Positions 1 to 11,449 of a stretch of 64,000 nucleotides of DNA are shown piece after piece. The position numbers and the translations under genes are program-made. The stretch covers positions 1,219,095-1,283,094 of the forward strand of contig JAHCML010000003.1 of the NCBI GenBank assembly GCA_019192455.1, read 5' to 3'. This stretch comes from Alphaproteobacteria bacterium SS10 (GTDB lineage Bacteria > Pseudomonadota > Alphaproteobacteria > TMED2). Positions within the stretch are counted from its first letter, which is position 1, and each line of letters starts with the position of its first letter. Under the pieces are notes generated by a model. It made no database searches. It worked only from the letters and a program-made list of their open reading frames with translations, and was not told the DNA's origin.

Positions 1-883
1 TCCCGTCGGCCTGCATACCCGGGATGCCATAAGCCTCACCACGACGGTAAAGCTCACCGGCTGAGGCCCGCTCTTGGCTGGTGCCCATGCCGTACTTGTT
101 ATTCTCAATAACGATCAGTGCTGGCAGCTTCCAAAGTGCGGCCATGTTCAGGGTCTCATAAACCTGGCCCTGGTTCACCGCACCATCACCGAGGTAGCAG
201 ACGTTGATGCCATCATCCTCGAGATACTTGTGCGCGAAGGCGAGACCGGCACCGATTGGCACCTGAGCGCCAACGATCCCGTGACCGCCATAGAACTTCT
301 TCTCACGGCTGAACATGTGCATCGAGCCACCCTTACCGCGAGAGTAGCCACCCTCACGTCCGGTCAGTTCAGCCATCACACCTTTCGGGTCCATGTCGCA
401 CGCCAGCATATGGCCGTGGTCACGGTAGCTGGTGATCACGCTGTCGGTATCATTCAGCTGTGACTGGATGCCAACCACGACGGCTTCTTGACCGATATAC
501 AGGTGGCAGAAACCGCCAATCAAACCCATGCCGTAAAGCTGTCCCGCCTTCTCTTCAAAGCGGCGAATAAGCAGCATGTCCTTGTAAAGCTTCAGCAGCT
601 CATCATTGCTGCGCTTCCGTGTCGTCGAACGGCTACGTGATGGTGCCTTCTTGGCGGTCGCTGCTGCATTCTTGCGCGTCGAGCTGGCACGCCGCGTTGT
701 CTTAGCTGCTGGCTTTCTCGCTGCTGCTGACTTTGCGGCCGCAGGCTTCGCCGCTGCCGATTTCGCAGGTGCCTTACGGGCTGTCGATTTTGCTGCGGTT
801 GATTTTGACGCTGTCGTCTTGGTCGAGCGTGATTTGGTCGTGCTCGCCTTTTTCGCGGATGCGGTGCTGCTACGCGTTGCCAT
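1..883 (-). CDS. pdhA: Pyruvate dehydrogenase E1 component, alpha subunit (3' end beyond window)
   Basis: Thiamine-diphosphate-dependent decarboxylation of pyruvate in the pyruvate dehydrogenase complex, as the alpha half of an alpha2beta2 E1. About 294 codons are visible; the C-terminal part lies outside the window. The E1-alpha core starts near residue 95 (LLKLYKDMLLIRRFEE) and carries YRDHGH and the ThDP/Mg motif GDGAVNQG...NNKYGMGT. The ATG at 883 has a strong GGGAGGA ribosome site 6 bases upstream, so the long N-terminus is genuinely translated. Residues 1-94 are a low-complexity Ala/Lys/Ser/Thr/Arg tail with many Lys+Arg and no acidic residue before Asp94, like a histone H1 tail. The order pdhA-ftsB-eno is common in alphaproteobacteria. 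Confidence 0.95.
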   Translation of the reverse strand, partial: MATRSSTASAKKASTTKSRSTKTTASKSTAAKSTARKAPAKSAAAKPAAAKSAAARKPAAKTTRRASSTRKNAAATAKKAPSRSRSTTRKRSNDELLKLYKDMLLIRRFEEKAGQLYGMGLIGGFCHLYIGQEAVVVGIQSQLNDTDSVITSYRDHGHMLACDMDPKGVMAELTGREGGYSRGKGGSMHMFSREKKFYGGHGIVGAQVPIGAGLAFAHKYLEDDGINVCYLGDGAVNQGQVYETLNMAALWKLPALIVIENNKYGMGTSQERASAGELYRRGEAYGIPGMQADG

Positions 884-1037
884 GAAGTCCTCCCGAAACG
901 GACTGGCTATTTTGAAGACATGCCGATGAGGTTCGGCTTTAGATTATTGGCGGTAGAGGTACGTGAAATACCGTTTTAGGGCAAACCGTTTTCACCCCTT
1001 AGGCGCTGCAACATTGCATGTTGGAACGTAAGAAACA

Positions 1038-1051
1038 TTGATGTGAATCAA
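1038..1051. promoter_or_regulatory. FNR/FixK-type box (TTGAT-N4-ATCAA)
   Basis: TTGATGTGAATCAA is an exact match to the palindromic consensus of the FNR/FixK branch of the CRP family. It lies 155 bases upstream of the pdhA start codon and 75 bases past the ftsB stop. If it is centred near -41.5, a minus-strand CAATGT at 1011-1016 falls where a -10 element would be. This suggests oxygen-responsive control of pdhA. The match is seen directly; the function is inferred. Confidence 0.6.
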
Positions 1052-1125
1052 CTGGTTCTATGATGTTGAGACAGTGCGTAAGGAAATTTCGTCGGCCCGC
1101 GCAAAAGCTTGATGCAAGGATGCAA

Positions 1126-1467
1126 TCAATCTGCGCCAACGATAACGCGGTCGCTTGGCCCGGCATAATGAAGCACGCTTCGAATGCGCTCTTCTAATAG
1201 GTCAGGGTCCAAACTCTCATCCCTAAGCAGGGCAGCACGATGGGCTAATGCGGTGCGTTCAGCGCGCAATTCCTCACGCTCAATATCCAGCGCGGCGACA
1301 TCCGTTTGTAGGTCCACCATAGCGCTGAAACCACTGTCACCCTGGATGGCGTGATAACCGAAATAACCAATCAAGGCGGATCCGATGATCGTCTGCAGCA
1401 TGACACGCAGACGCCCCCGCCAACGGGTTGGCGGTGCCGGGTCGTGATGGTGTGGATGCGTGCTCAT
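1126..1467 (-). CDS. ftsB: FtsB/DivIC family septum formation initiator
   Basis: Small bitopic inner-membrane division protein of the FtsB/DivIC family, expected to act with FtsL and FtsQ at the septum. The 113-residue protein has a short cytoplasmic N-terminus rich in His (THPHHHDP), one membrane segment at about residues 22-42, and a periplasmic heptad-like coiled coil at about 50-90 (LDIEREELRAERTALAHR). Length and layout fit the family. It lies between eno and pdhA on the same strand, the usual alphaproteobacterial position. The family call is solid; the exact division role is inferred from the family. Confidence 0.85.
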   Translation of the reverse strand: MSTHPHHHDPAPPTRWRGRLRVMLQTIIGSALIGYFGYHAIQGDSGFSAMVDLQTDVAALDIEREELRAERTALAHRAALLRDESLDPDLLEERIRSVLHYAGPSDRVIVGAD

Positions 1468-1550
1468 GACCCCATGGAATCATGCCATCGGCCAGGCGTC
1501 AACGCGCGCGCGAATCAGGCATGCGAATCGGCTTCATTTGGATCGAAATG

Positions 1551-2913
<1,363 letters not shown>

Positions 2914-2966
2914 GCAGCACCGGGGCGATGCTAAACTATTGGTTTGCTATGCAGTTGGTTTGACCT

Positions 2967-4061
2967 TTGGCCAATCGTACAAGCTTCAGAAATCTCTCAA
3001 AGTTCAGGGACCGTGCCGCCACCGTCATCAAAGACGTTGAGCGACCCAGTATGGGTGCCGGTCTGCGTGAGCTTGGTAAGCGTCTTGGCTATGCCTTTAG
3101 CCTTCTATTCACCGAGAAGGAACTTATCGTCTTCGCGCTGGCGCAATGGCTGGTGATTGCGGGCTTTTACCTGATCTGGGTTCTGGGCGTCGGCTTCATG
3201 CCGCAAGAGATGTTTGAGGAGGCAACGAAGGAAGGAACCTCACCAGGTGAGATCCTGTTCACCCTCTGGTGCATCTTCTGCATCTTAGCTGCCACGCTGC
3301 CACTAGGGATTTTGACTGGCTGCATGGTGGCGGTGCACTTCTTAAGGCGACATACCGGGCGGTCAACAATCCCCCAATGCCTTGGCCTTGTCTGGCGTCG
3401 CCCCTTTGCGATCTGGTTCTACAGTTTTGCCGATGGCTATATCACCGCTGGTCGGATCCTGGATCGTTTGCCGAAAAGTGATGATGACACCACCCCTGCT
3501 CAGCGGGCGATTGCTGAAATAGCCTACTATGCCTGGAAGGTTGCCTCCGCTGGCATGATGCCGAGCCTGGTTCTTGGTAACTCCCTACTCGCTAGCTTTA
3601 AGCACTCACTCCGCCTCATCCGGGACAATGGTTATGAGGTGATGGCCCTTCGCGCTGGATACTCTGCTCTGTGTTGGATCGTCGGCATTTTGGCCTATGG
3701 GGGTGCGCTTGTGATCTTTCTTTACGCTGATCCGATTGCCGGTGAATTGGATGACGTCAGTGAATTTGTGCATGCGTTAGTGATTGCCGGGGTGCCGTTG
3801 ATCATTGCCGCGGGCATCGTTCAGGTATTCATCCGCCCGTTCTATTTGATCGCGCTTTGCGATGTGTATTCCGACTATCTTGAGAAGAATGACCTGAAGC
3901 CAAGGCTGGAGCGTAAGCCGCTCGGCATCGCAGAAACTCTCGTGGCGGGTCTGACCATTGGTGCCCTATTCGGTGGCATCGTGATCTTCGCTGATCAGCT
4001 GGGCCTAGAGATCATCACAACGACCATCCGGGATACCGTCGGCAGCCTACAGGATAGGTAG
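2967..4061 (+). CDS. Multi-pass membrane protein of unknown function (DUF6159-like pattern)
   Basis: A 364-residue integral membrane protein that I do not recognise by name. Hydrophobic segments lie at about residues 52-75, 95-125, 190-210, 228-255, 268-295 and 325-345. Between them is an amphipathic stretch, YYAWKVASAGMMPSLVLGN, followed by SFKHSLRLIRDNGYEVM, a spacing that recalls DUF6159-type proteins; this is pattern memory, not a search result. The longest frame begins with TTG at 2967. ATG at 3051 (residue 29) is an alternative, and neither has a good ribosome site. The gene is divergent from eno and followed in the same direction by the zincin-like gene, so the two may form an operon. 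Confidence 0.7.
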   Translation: MANRTSFRNLSKFRDRAATVIKDVERPSMGAGLRELGKRLGYAFSLLFTEKELIVFALAQWLVIAGFYLIWVLGVGFMPQEMFEEATKEGTSPGEILFTLWCIFCILAATLPLGILTGCMVAVHFLRRHTGRSTIPQCLGLVWRRPFAIWFYSFADGYITAGRILDRLPKSDDDTTPAQRAIAEIAYYAWKVASAGMMPSLVLGNSLLASFKHSLRLIRDNGYEVMALRAGYSALCWIVGILAYGGALVIFLYADPIAGELDDVSEFVHALVIAGVPLIIAAGIVQVFIRPFYLIALCDVYSDYLEKNDLKPRLERKPLGIAETLVAGLTIGALFGGIVIFADQLGLEIITTTIRDTVGSLQDR

Positions 4062-4141
4062 TCGAAATCACCCATTTGGGCTTTCAAAAGTTGGGCGCAG
4101 GGTACCGCTTACACGTCAGCTCGCTTTTCTCCCAACCCGCT

Positions 4142-5404
4142 ATGACACAGCCGCCCCGAACATCGGAAACTGCCGCCCTGCTGGGCGAACTCCGCCGTGA
4201 TGGCTATGGGCAAAGCGCCCATGACGCCACGATTGCGAGTGTCGCGAGTGCGCCTGCTGGTCTGTCGCTTCGTGGTGTTATCAGCCATGCTAGCTGGACC
4301 AATCCAAATGGCGAGCCCATCACCCTGAGCGCCAAAGATAGCTATTTACACGACCTGCCCCGGGCCCAAGCGCGGGCCATTGTGGCGGTTCAGGATGTGG
4401 TGGCCAAACGCCCCCTGGGTCGAGCGCTTTTGAAGACGGCCCGCAGCGGCGGCGTAGACTTTGACTTTGCCCGCCTGCAGGCCGATGCCATCGCTAGCTA
4501 TGATCACGGCATCCGACGGCAATCATTTAACAGCAGCGATCCCCTGCCCGCTGACCCCGATGTGTTCATTGGTGCCGCGGCAAACTCTACCGCGCATGAA
4601 CTGACCCATTGCCAGCAGCTAGCCAAACTGGGCGAACAGCTGCGTCAGCTTCCAGACAGTGTTGATGACCTAACCATCCAATTGGACCATCGCATTTTGG
4701 CCAATCGCCATTTGGAAGCTGCTGCCAATGCGGTCGCGATCCAGATTGCGTTTGATAATAAGCAAGCCGGTGATGATCGGATGTGGTCGGCGATGGAACG
4801 GTCCGGCGGTGACCAGCATCAGAAGATCGCCTTCGAAGCGGCTGTGATGGCCGACCCCGCTGCGGCCCATGACGGCCGGGCTCGACGCGCTGCCCATGAC
4901 GCGTTCTTCGACCTTACTGGCTATATCGGCCAATACGATGATCAGCTGATCAAGATGACAGCCGAGGCTCTGATTAGGATCGCTGAGCGACAGTTTATTC
5001 CGCAGGACGATATGGGTGATCGGATGCGGGTTCGATCCCTAAGTCGTTGGGAACATTCGGTTGATGAGTTGGCGATGCTAGGTGATATGCCCGACGGGGT
5101 TAATCACCTGACCCTGCCAGGCCAACTCACTTTGAATGATGAGAAATATGCGGGCCCAACAACGGAGCAGCGGGCCGGTCAGGTTATGTATCTCATCGGC
5201 CTGACTGAGCAGATGCGCATTCAAGAGATCGTCACACCCGACGCGCTAGAGCGATTTCAGAATGTTGAAAGCCGCACGGAAGCCGCAGACTTACTGTCAA
5301 AGTTCGCGCCGGTCAGGCACTCAAGCGTCGATCTGAAGCGGTGGCGGAGCAAGGCTGAGCCGGAAGCACCAGAACCGGCAATGGTGCCAGCACCAGCTGC
5401 CTGA
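4142..5404 (+). CDS. Unrecognised protein with zincin HExxH motif (putative metallopeptidase)
   Basis: A 420-residue soluble protein without signal peptide or membrane segment. The sequence NSTAHELTHCQQ contains HExxH (His152-His156, bases 4595-4609), the zinc-binding catalytic motif of zincins. Forty residues after the first His comes HLEAAANAVA with Glu192, a credible third zinc ligand of the gluzincin kind, resembling the AHELTH...LE-x2-A-N layout of DUF4157-type proteins. The rest is mostly charged helices, with a Pro/Ala/Glu-rich end. ATG 4142 is preferred over a TTG at 4076; neither has a clear ribosome site. It ends 2 bases from the kdsA stop, tail to tail. Peptidase activity is inferred from the motif only. 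Confidence 0.7.
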   Translation: MTQPPRTSETAALLGELRRDGYGQSAHDATIASVASAPAGLSLRGVISHASWTNPNGEPITLSAKDSYLHDLPRAQARAIVAVQDVVAKRPLGRALLKTARSGGVDFDFARLQADAIASYDHGIRRQSFNSSDPLPADPDVFIGAAANSTAHELTHCQQLAKLGEQLRQLPDSVDDLTIQLDHRILANRHLEAAANAVAIQIAFDNKQAGDDRMWSAMERSGGDQHQKIAFEAAVMADPAAAHDGRARRAAHDAFFDLTGYIGQYDDQLIKMTAEALIRIAERQFIPQDDMGDRMRVRSLSRWEHSVDELAMLGDMPDGVNHLTLPGQLTLNDEKYAGPTTEQRAGQVMYLIGLTEQMRIQEIVTPDALERFQNVESRTEAADLLSKFAPVRHSSVDLKRWRSKAEPEAPEPAMVPAPAA

Positions 5405-5406
5405 GC

Positions 5407-6239
5407 TTACGCTGCTTTAACGACGCGATCCAAATCTTGAAGCTTTGAGAGCAACGGCTCCATTTCATCCAATGGCACCATATTAGGCCCATCGGATGGT
5501 GCATTATCGGGATCCTGGTGCGTCTCAACAAACAGCGCACCAACACCAACAGCCACCGCCGCACGGGACAGCACCGGTACAAACTCACGTTGGCCGCCAG
5601 AGGACGTGCCTTTACCACCTGGCTGCTGAACCGAATGGGTTGCGTCAAAGACAACCGGGTAGCCCGTTTCAGCCATGGTTGGGAGCGAGCGCATATCCGA
5701 GACTAGGGTATTGTAGCCAAAGCTGGCGCCCCGCTCGGTCAGCAGGATGTTGTGGTTGCCGGTGGCTGCGATTTTGGCAGCCACATTGCCCATATCCCAA
5801 GGGGCCAGAAACTGCCCCTTCTTCACATTGATCACGGCACCGGTCTCACCAGCTGCGAGCAACAGGTCGGTCTGCCGGCACAGGAAGGCTGGGATTTGCA
5901 TCACATCAACAACAGCAGCGACAGGCTCACATTGCTCTGGCCCGTGAATGTCAGTCAGCACCGGCACCTCAAGCTCTTTACGAAGCTCTGCGAGGATCGG
6001 TAGGCCTTTATCAAGGCCAACACCACGCTTACCCGACACCGAGGTGCGGTTCGCCTTATCGAAGGACGTCTTATAGATGAACGGAATGCCGAGACGCGCC
6101 GTTAGCTCTTTCAGCGCGCCCGCCATGTCGAAGGCATGATCCCGGCTCTCAAGCTGGCATGGGCCAGCAATAAGCGTAAATGGACGATCATTGGCGATCT
6201 CAATATCGCCGACTTTAACAACGCGTTGCTGTACGGGCA

Positions 6240-6240
<1 letters not shown>
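5407..6240 (-). CDS. kdsA: 3-deoxy-D-manno-octulosonate 8-phosphate synthase (metal-dependent class)
   Basis: Condenses phosphoenolpyruvate with arabinose 5-phosphate to give Kdo-8-phosphate for the lipopolysaccharide inner core. The 277 residues are family length, with [20 protein letters not shown] and [11 protein letters not shown]. Cys28, His202, Glu239 and Asp250 match the four metal ligands of the metal-dependent class; metal-independent enzymes have Asn in place of the Cys. The ATG overlaps the pyrG stop by one base (TAATG), implying translational coupling to pyrG. It is convergent with the zincin-like gene. Confidence 0.96.
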
Positions 6241-7886
<1,646 letters not shown>

Positions 7887-7916
7887 CTACGGGGCGTTCG
7901 GGCTTAAATCTGGTAC

Positions 7917-8303
7917 TTACTCTGAGAGTGGGACTTCAGGGCCGGCATCGACCGCTGGTTCAGTGTCCTCTGGAGGCTCGATGGCTGCTGGGTCATCGGT
8001 GCGAATGTCATTGAACACCTCCGCACCTTCAATTTGGTCCAGGAAGTCGGTGTCCTGACCATCAGAGGCGATGATCGCGAGCAGTAGGCTGGTTGCCATA
8101 AAGGAGGCCGCGAGAATTGCGGTCGTGCGGGTCAGGAAGTTGGCTGTGCCGCGTGCGGACATCATGCCGCCAAAACCTGCACCGGCCGAGCTACCACCGC
8201 CGCCGCCGATACCAAGGCCGCCACCTTCTGAGCGCTGCAACAGGATGACCCCGATGAGGGCCACGGCGAGCAGCAAATGAACGACAAGCAATACGGTTTC
8301 CAT
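7917..8303 (-). CDS. secG: Preprotein translocase subunit SecG
   Basis: Accessory subunit of the SecYEG channel. The 128-residue protein has two membrane helices, at about residues 2-22 and 58-80, joined by the typical cytoplasmic loop LLQRSEGGGLGIGGGGG and FLTRTT. The C-terminus is an acidic, Pro/Glu/Asp-rich extension of about 40 residues, as seen in many alphaproteobacterial SecG proteins. It is followed by pyrG 51 bases downstream and preceded by tpiA, a familiar tpiA-secG-pyrG order. Confidence 0.93.
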   Translation of the reverse strand: METVLLVVHLLLAVALIGVILLQRSEGGGLGIGGGGGSSAGAGFGGMMSARGTANFLTRTTAILAASFMATSLLLAIIASDGQDTDFLDQIEGAEVFNDIRTDDPAAIEPPEDTEPAVDAGPEVPLSE

Positions 8304-8449
8304 AACAACACCTGACGGGCCCTTCTTCGTGGGCCGTTTTACATAGAGACGCTTTGTAAGGCTGAACCGACAAAATAGTGATTTCGTCGACAGACGCCAG
8401 CGATGTTTTTGCCCTGCATCAAATCAGCTCAAAAACACCGCGCGATTAG

Positions 8450-9217
8450 CTAGCTGGAAGCAACCCCAGCCGCCGCTGTGAGGATGCCCAAAAAGTCCTC
8501 TGCCTTCAGGCTGGCACCACCAACCAAGGCACCACCAACACCATTTAGCGGCAGGATTTCAGAAGCATTCCCAGGCTTAACCGACCCACCATAAAGAATG
8601 CGTGGCGCAGCTTTATCGCTGGTCGCACCCGCAGCGGCCTGAGCAATCACAGTGTGGATCGCTTCGATGTCATCATTTGATGGCGTGCGACCGGTGCCGA
8701 TGGCCCAAACCGGCTCATAAGCAAGGATCACATCAGCCGATGTCAGGTCGGTTGGCATCGAACCCGCGATTTGTTTCTTCACAACAGCCTCGGCCTCACC
8801 GGCATCCCGTTCCGCTTCTGTCTCACCAATGCAGATGATTGGGGTTAGACCAGCAGCCAATGCGGCCTCAGCCTGCGCGCACACCATTTCATCAGTTTCG
8901 CCATGATCGGTTCTGCGCTCTGAGTGGCCAACGATTGCGTAGCTGGCACCGGCATCCGCAATCATGGCCGCCGCAACATCGCCGGTGTGCGCGCCCGTTT
9001 CAGCCGTATGGCAGGTCTGGGACCCAACGCCGATACCGCTGCCAGCGGCTGCCTTCACGACCGTGGTTAGATGCAGGCTGGTTGGGCACAGCACGACCTT
9101 CACCTGATCGTGATTAAAGCCATGCTGAATAGCCTGGGTCAGCTGGTCGGCCATGGCCATCGTGCCATGCATCTTCCAGTTACCGGCGATAAGAAAAGCG
9201 GGGTTGGCGGACGCCAT
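8450..9217 (-). CDS. tpiA: Triosephosphate isomerase
   Basis: Interconverts dihydroxyacetone phosphate and glyceraldehyde 3-phosphate. The 255-residue TIM barrel has AGNWKMHG (Asn13, Lys15), the electrophilic His in IVGHSERR, catalytic Glu in AYEPVWAIGTG, and the phosphate-binding YGGSVKPGN and GVGGALVGGASL. The frame extends upstream to 9301, but ATG 9217 carries an AGAGGT ribosome site and gives the standard N-terminus. It is divergent from ppiD. Confidence 0.97.
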   Translation of the reverse strand: MASANPAFLIAGNWKMHGTMAMADQLTQAIQHGFNHDQVKVVLCPTSLHLTTVVKAAAGSGIGVGSQTCHTAETGAHTGDVAAAMIADAGASYAIVGHSERRTDHGETDEMVCAQAEAALAAGLTPIICIGETEAERDAGEAEAVVKKQIAGSMPTDLTSADVILAYEPVWAIGTGRTPSNDDIEAIHTVIAQAAAGATSDKAAPRILYGGSVKPGNASEILPLNGVGGALVGGASLKAEDFLGILTAAAGVASS

Positions 9218-9295
9218 TTGAACTACCTCTAACGAACGTGCATCGGCACGGGATGAAAAAAGTCGAAAACTCGCTGATTCCGGCAGGCTGAGCCG

Positions 9296-9324
9296 TTGCA
9301 AGCGTGGATATGCGCCCCTATTAT
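9296..9324 (+). promoter_or_regulatory. Predicted sigma-70 promoter of ppiD-trpE
   Basis: TTGCAA (9296-9301) and TATTAT (9319-9324) are spaced by exactly 17 bases, the best sigma-70 match I found in the window. Transcription would start near 9331, leaving a leader of about 90 bases. That leader contains a 9-base direct repeat, TCGAGCCCA. Confidence 0.5.
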
Positions 9325-9422
9325 CAGGTCAGCCGCATCGGGTCCAGGGGGAGCCGAGTGAGCGGCGGATTTTTCGAGCCCAATCGAGCCCACTTTTAGC
9401 CAGAGTTTGAGACCAAGACGCC

Positions 9423-11348
9423 ATGCGTAAGTTGATGGAAAATCGGATCGGCCGAATCTTTGTGATCGTGCTGTTCAGCCTTATGGGTCTCAGCATGCTC
9501 AGCTTCGGTGTCACCGATTTCAGTATGGTTGGTAACAGCAATGCGGCGTTGGTGGGCGATTACAAGATCACGGCAGCAGAGCTTGATCAGACCTTCAACT
9601 TCGATTTGGCGGAAGAGCAGCGGAACACCGGTCAGTTTGTAAATCGGGTTCAAGCGCTGACTGAAGGCCGATTGGAAGAGACCCTCGCCCGCCTCATTCT
9701 TCGCCGCCAAATGCAGCAGGCTGCCACCGACTCGGAAGTGCTGATAACTGAAGAGGCCTTGGCCACCATCATCCGTAACAATGACGGTTTCCAGGATGAG
9801 GAAGGCAACTTTGATCGTGAGCGTTTTAACTTCATCGTCTACCAGGCGGGCCTAACGCCCGAAGCCTATGCCCAGCAGGTTAAGGCCAACATGACCCGTG
9901 GCCAGATGAGCCAGGCTGTCATCAGCGGTGTTCAAGCACCCAACCTGATGCTGGACGTGCTCACCGAATTTCAGGGCCGTACCCGGGATGTAAGCTACGT
10001 CACCCTGGGTGAGGCTGATGTACCGGTCGAGGGTGAGCCAACCGAAGAAGAGTTAAATGTTCTGTATGAACAGAACCTGGATGCGTTCCGCACGCCAGAG
10101 CGTCGGACCGTCAGCATCCTCAACTTTGGTCCCGCTGATGTTGCTGACCGTGTGACCGTCACGGATGAGCAGTTGCAGGCCGAATACAATCGCCAGATCG
10201 ATAGCTTCCGCGTCGATGAACGGCGCCGGTTTGAACAAGCCCTGCTCGACAGTGCTGAACAGGCTGAACTTCTGCTAGCCGCCGCCACTGAGGGCAGCAG
10301 CCTTAGCGATATTGTCGCCGCCGCCTTCCCTGAGAATGCGCCCTTTGTCTCCGATGTCGATTGGGCAGAGCGCGAAACGCTGCTGCCAGAGATGGCTGAT
10401 GTCATCTTTGAAATGCAGGTTGGTGAAATCTCAGAACCGATCGAAACGGATCTGGGCCTCCACATTGTTCGCCTTACCGGCAGTCAAGAAGCAGGCACCC
10501 GCCCCCTGGATGATGTTCGTGAGGCGTTGACCGAGCAGGTTCAGCGGCGCAATGCAGCAGACGCCCTCTTCGACTTCTCCGCTGAGGTTGATCAGGCGCT
10601 CATTGACGAGCAGCCCTTTGAAGAGATTGCGGAGACCCTAAAGATCAATCTGATCACTTTAGATGGCCTCGCCGAGGACGCGACCCTGCCGGTGGGCACC
10701 GCAACCCCAGCCTTTGGCCTGTCCATTGTTGCTGAGGAAGCATTCTACCTTGAGCCTGGGGAAGTTAGCCCACTGTTTGAGAGCAGTAATGGTGGCTACC
10801 TCGCCGTTCGCCTCGACAGCGTTACACCGGCCAATACACAGCCAAAGGAAGAGGTTCAGACCCAACTGACCGGCCTTTGGGAGCTGATTGAGCGCCGCCG
10901 TGTGGCTGCTGATCTGGCCGCCAAACTTGATGAAGCAGCGCGTGACGGCGCCGAATGGAATGATGCGCTGACTGAGCTTGGCCTCGACCCAGAGCAGGTC
11001 ACCGTGCAACAGGTCCAACAGTTGAGCCGAGCCGACCGCAACACCGCTATTGCCCCGGCCATTTTGCGTGGGATCTTTGACCTGACTGAACCGGGTGACA
11101 CTGACCGTCTTCGAATTGGTGACCGCTGGGTGGTTATCCGCATCGAGGGCGTGGCCAGTGAGGCTGTTGATCCAGTGCAGATTCAGGAGATGCGGGTTGA
11201 TCTCGCAGAAACCCTGTCACTTGACCTGCTATCCCAATATCAGCGGGTTTTGGATCAGCGCTATCCGGCACGGATCAATTACAATGTGCTGAACAGCTTC
11301 CACACGCCAGAGTCCGGTGGCTCGATCCCTGCCCATGGCGGTTATTGA
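9423..11348 (+). CDS. ppiD: Membrane-anchored periplasmic peptidyl-prolyl isomerase/chaperone (PpiD/SurA-like)
   Basis: A 641-residue PpiD-type folding factor for newly exported proteins. A short cytoplasmic start (MRKLMENRIGR) precedes a single membrane anchor at about residues 12-32. A SurA-like N-terminal domain covers about 40-190 and a parvulin-type PpiC domain about 240-375 (QVGEISEPIETDLGLHIVRL), with helical chaperone sequence around and after it. Size and layout fit the family. It follows a strong promoter and precedes trpE, an order seen widely in alphaproteobacteria. Parvulin activity is often lost in PpiD, so chaperone function is the safer inference. Confidence 0.9.
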   Translation: MRKLMENRIGRIFVIVLFSLMGLSMLSFGVTDFSMVGNSNAALVGDYKITAAELDQTFNFDLAEEQRNTGQFVNRVQALTEGRLEETLARLILRRQMQQAATDSEVLITEEALATIIRNNDGFQDEEGNFDRERFNFIVYQAGLTPEAYAQQVKANMTRGQMSQAVISGVQAPNLMLDVLTEFQGRTRDVSYVTLGEADVPVEGEPTEEELNVLYEQNLDAFRTPERRTVSILNFGPADVADRVTVTDEQLQAEYNRQIDSFRVDERRRFEQALLDSAEQAELLLAAATEGSSLSDIVAAAFPENAPFVSDVDWAERETLLPEMADVIFEMQVGEISEPIETDLGLHIVRLTGSQEAGTRPLDDVREALTEQVQRRNAADALFDFSAEVDQALIDEQPFEEIAETLKINLITLDGLAEDATLPVGTATPAFGLSIVAEEAFYLEPGEVSPLFESSNGGYLAVRLDSVTPANTQPKEEVQTQLTGLWELIERRRVAADLAAKLDEAARDGAEWNDALTELGLDPEQVTVQQVQQLSRADRNTAIAPAILRGIFDLTEPGDTDRLRIGDRWVVIRIEGVASEAVDPVQIQEMRVDLAETLSLDLLSQYQRVLDQRYPARINYNVLNSFHTPESGGSIPAHGGY

Positions 11349-11449
11349 TCGCAATCTGATCCGAATTGGCGTTTAACAACGCGCGCTGGGTTGGCGGCTA
11401 TGCTGCCTACCCGTCATTTTTCTCTGCCTTAGGCTGGAAGCCCCATCTC

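Noticed and set aside
8316..8340. Hairpin CGGGCCC...GGGCCG followed by TTTT, considered as a terminator
   Set aside because: The T-run is on the plus strand where no gene precedes it; on the minus strand it sits in the secG leader without T-run. The stem also needs a bulged base.
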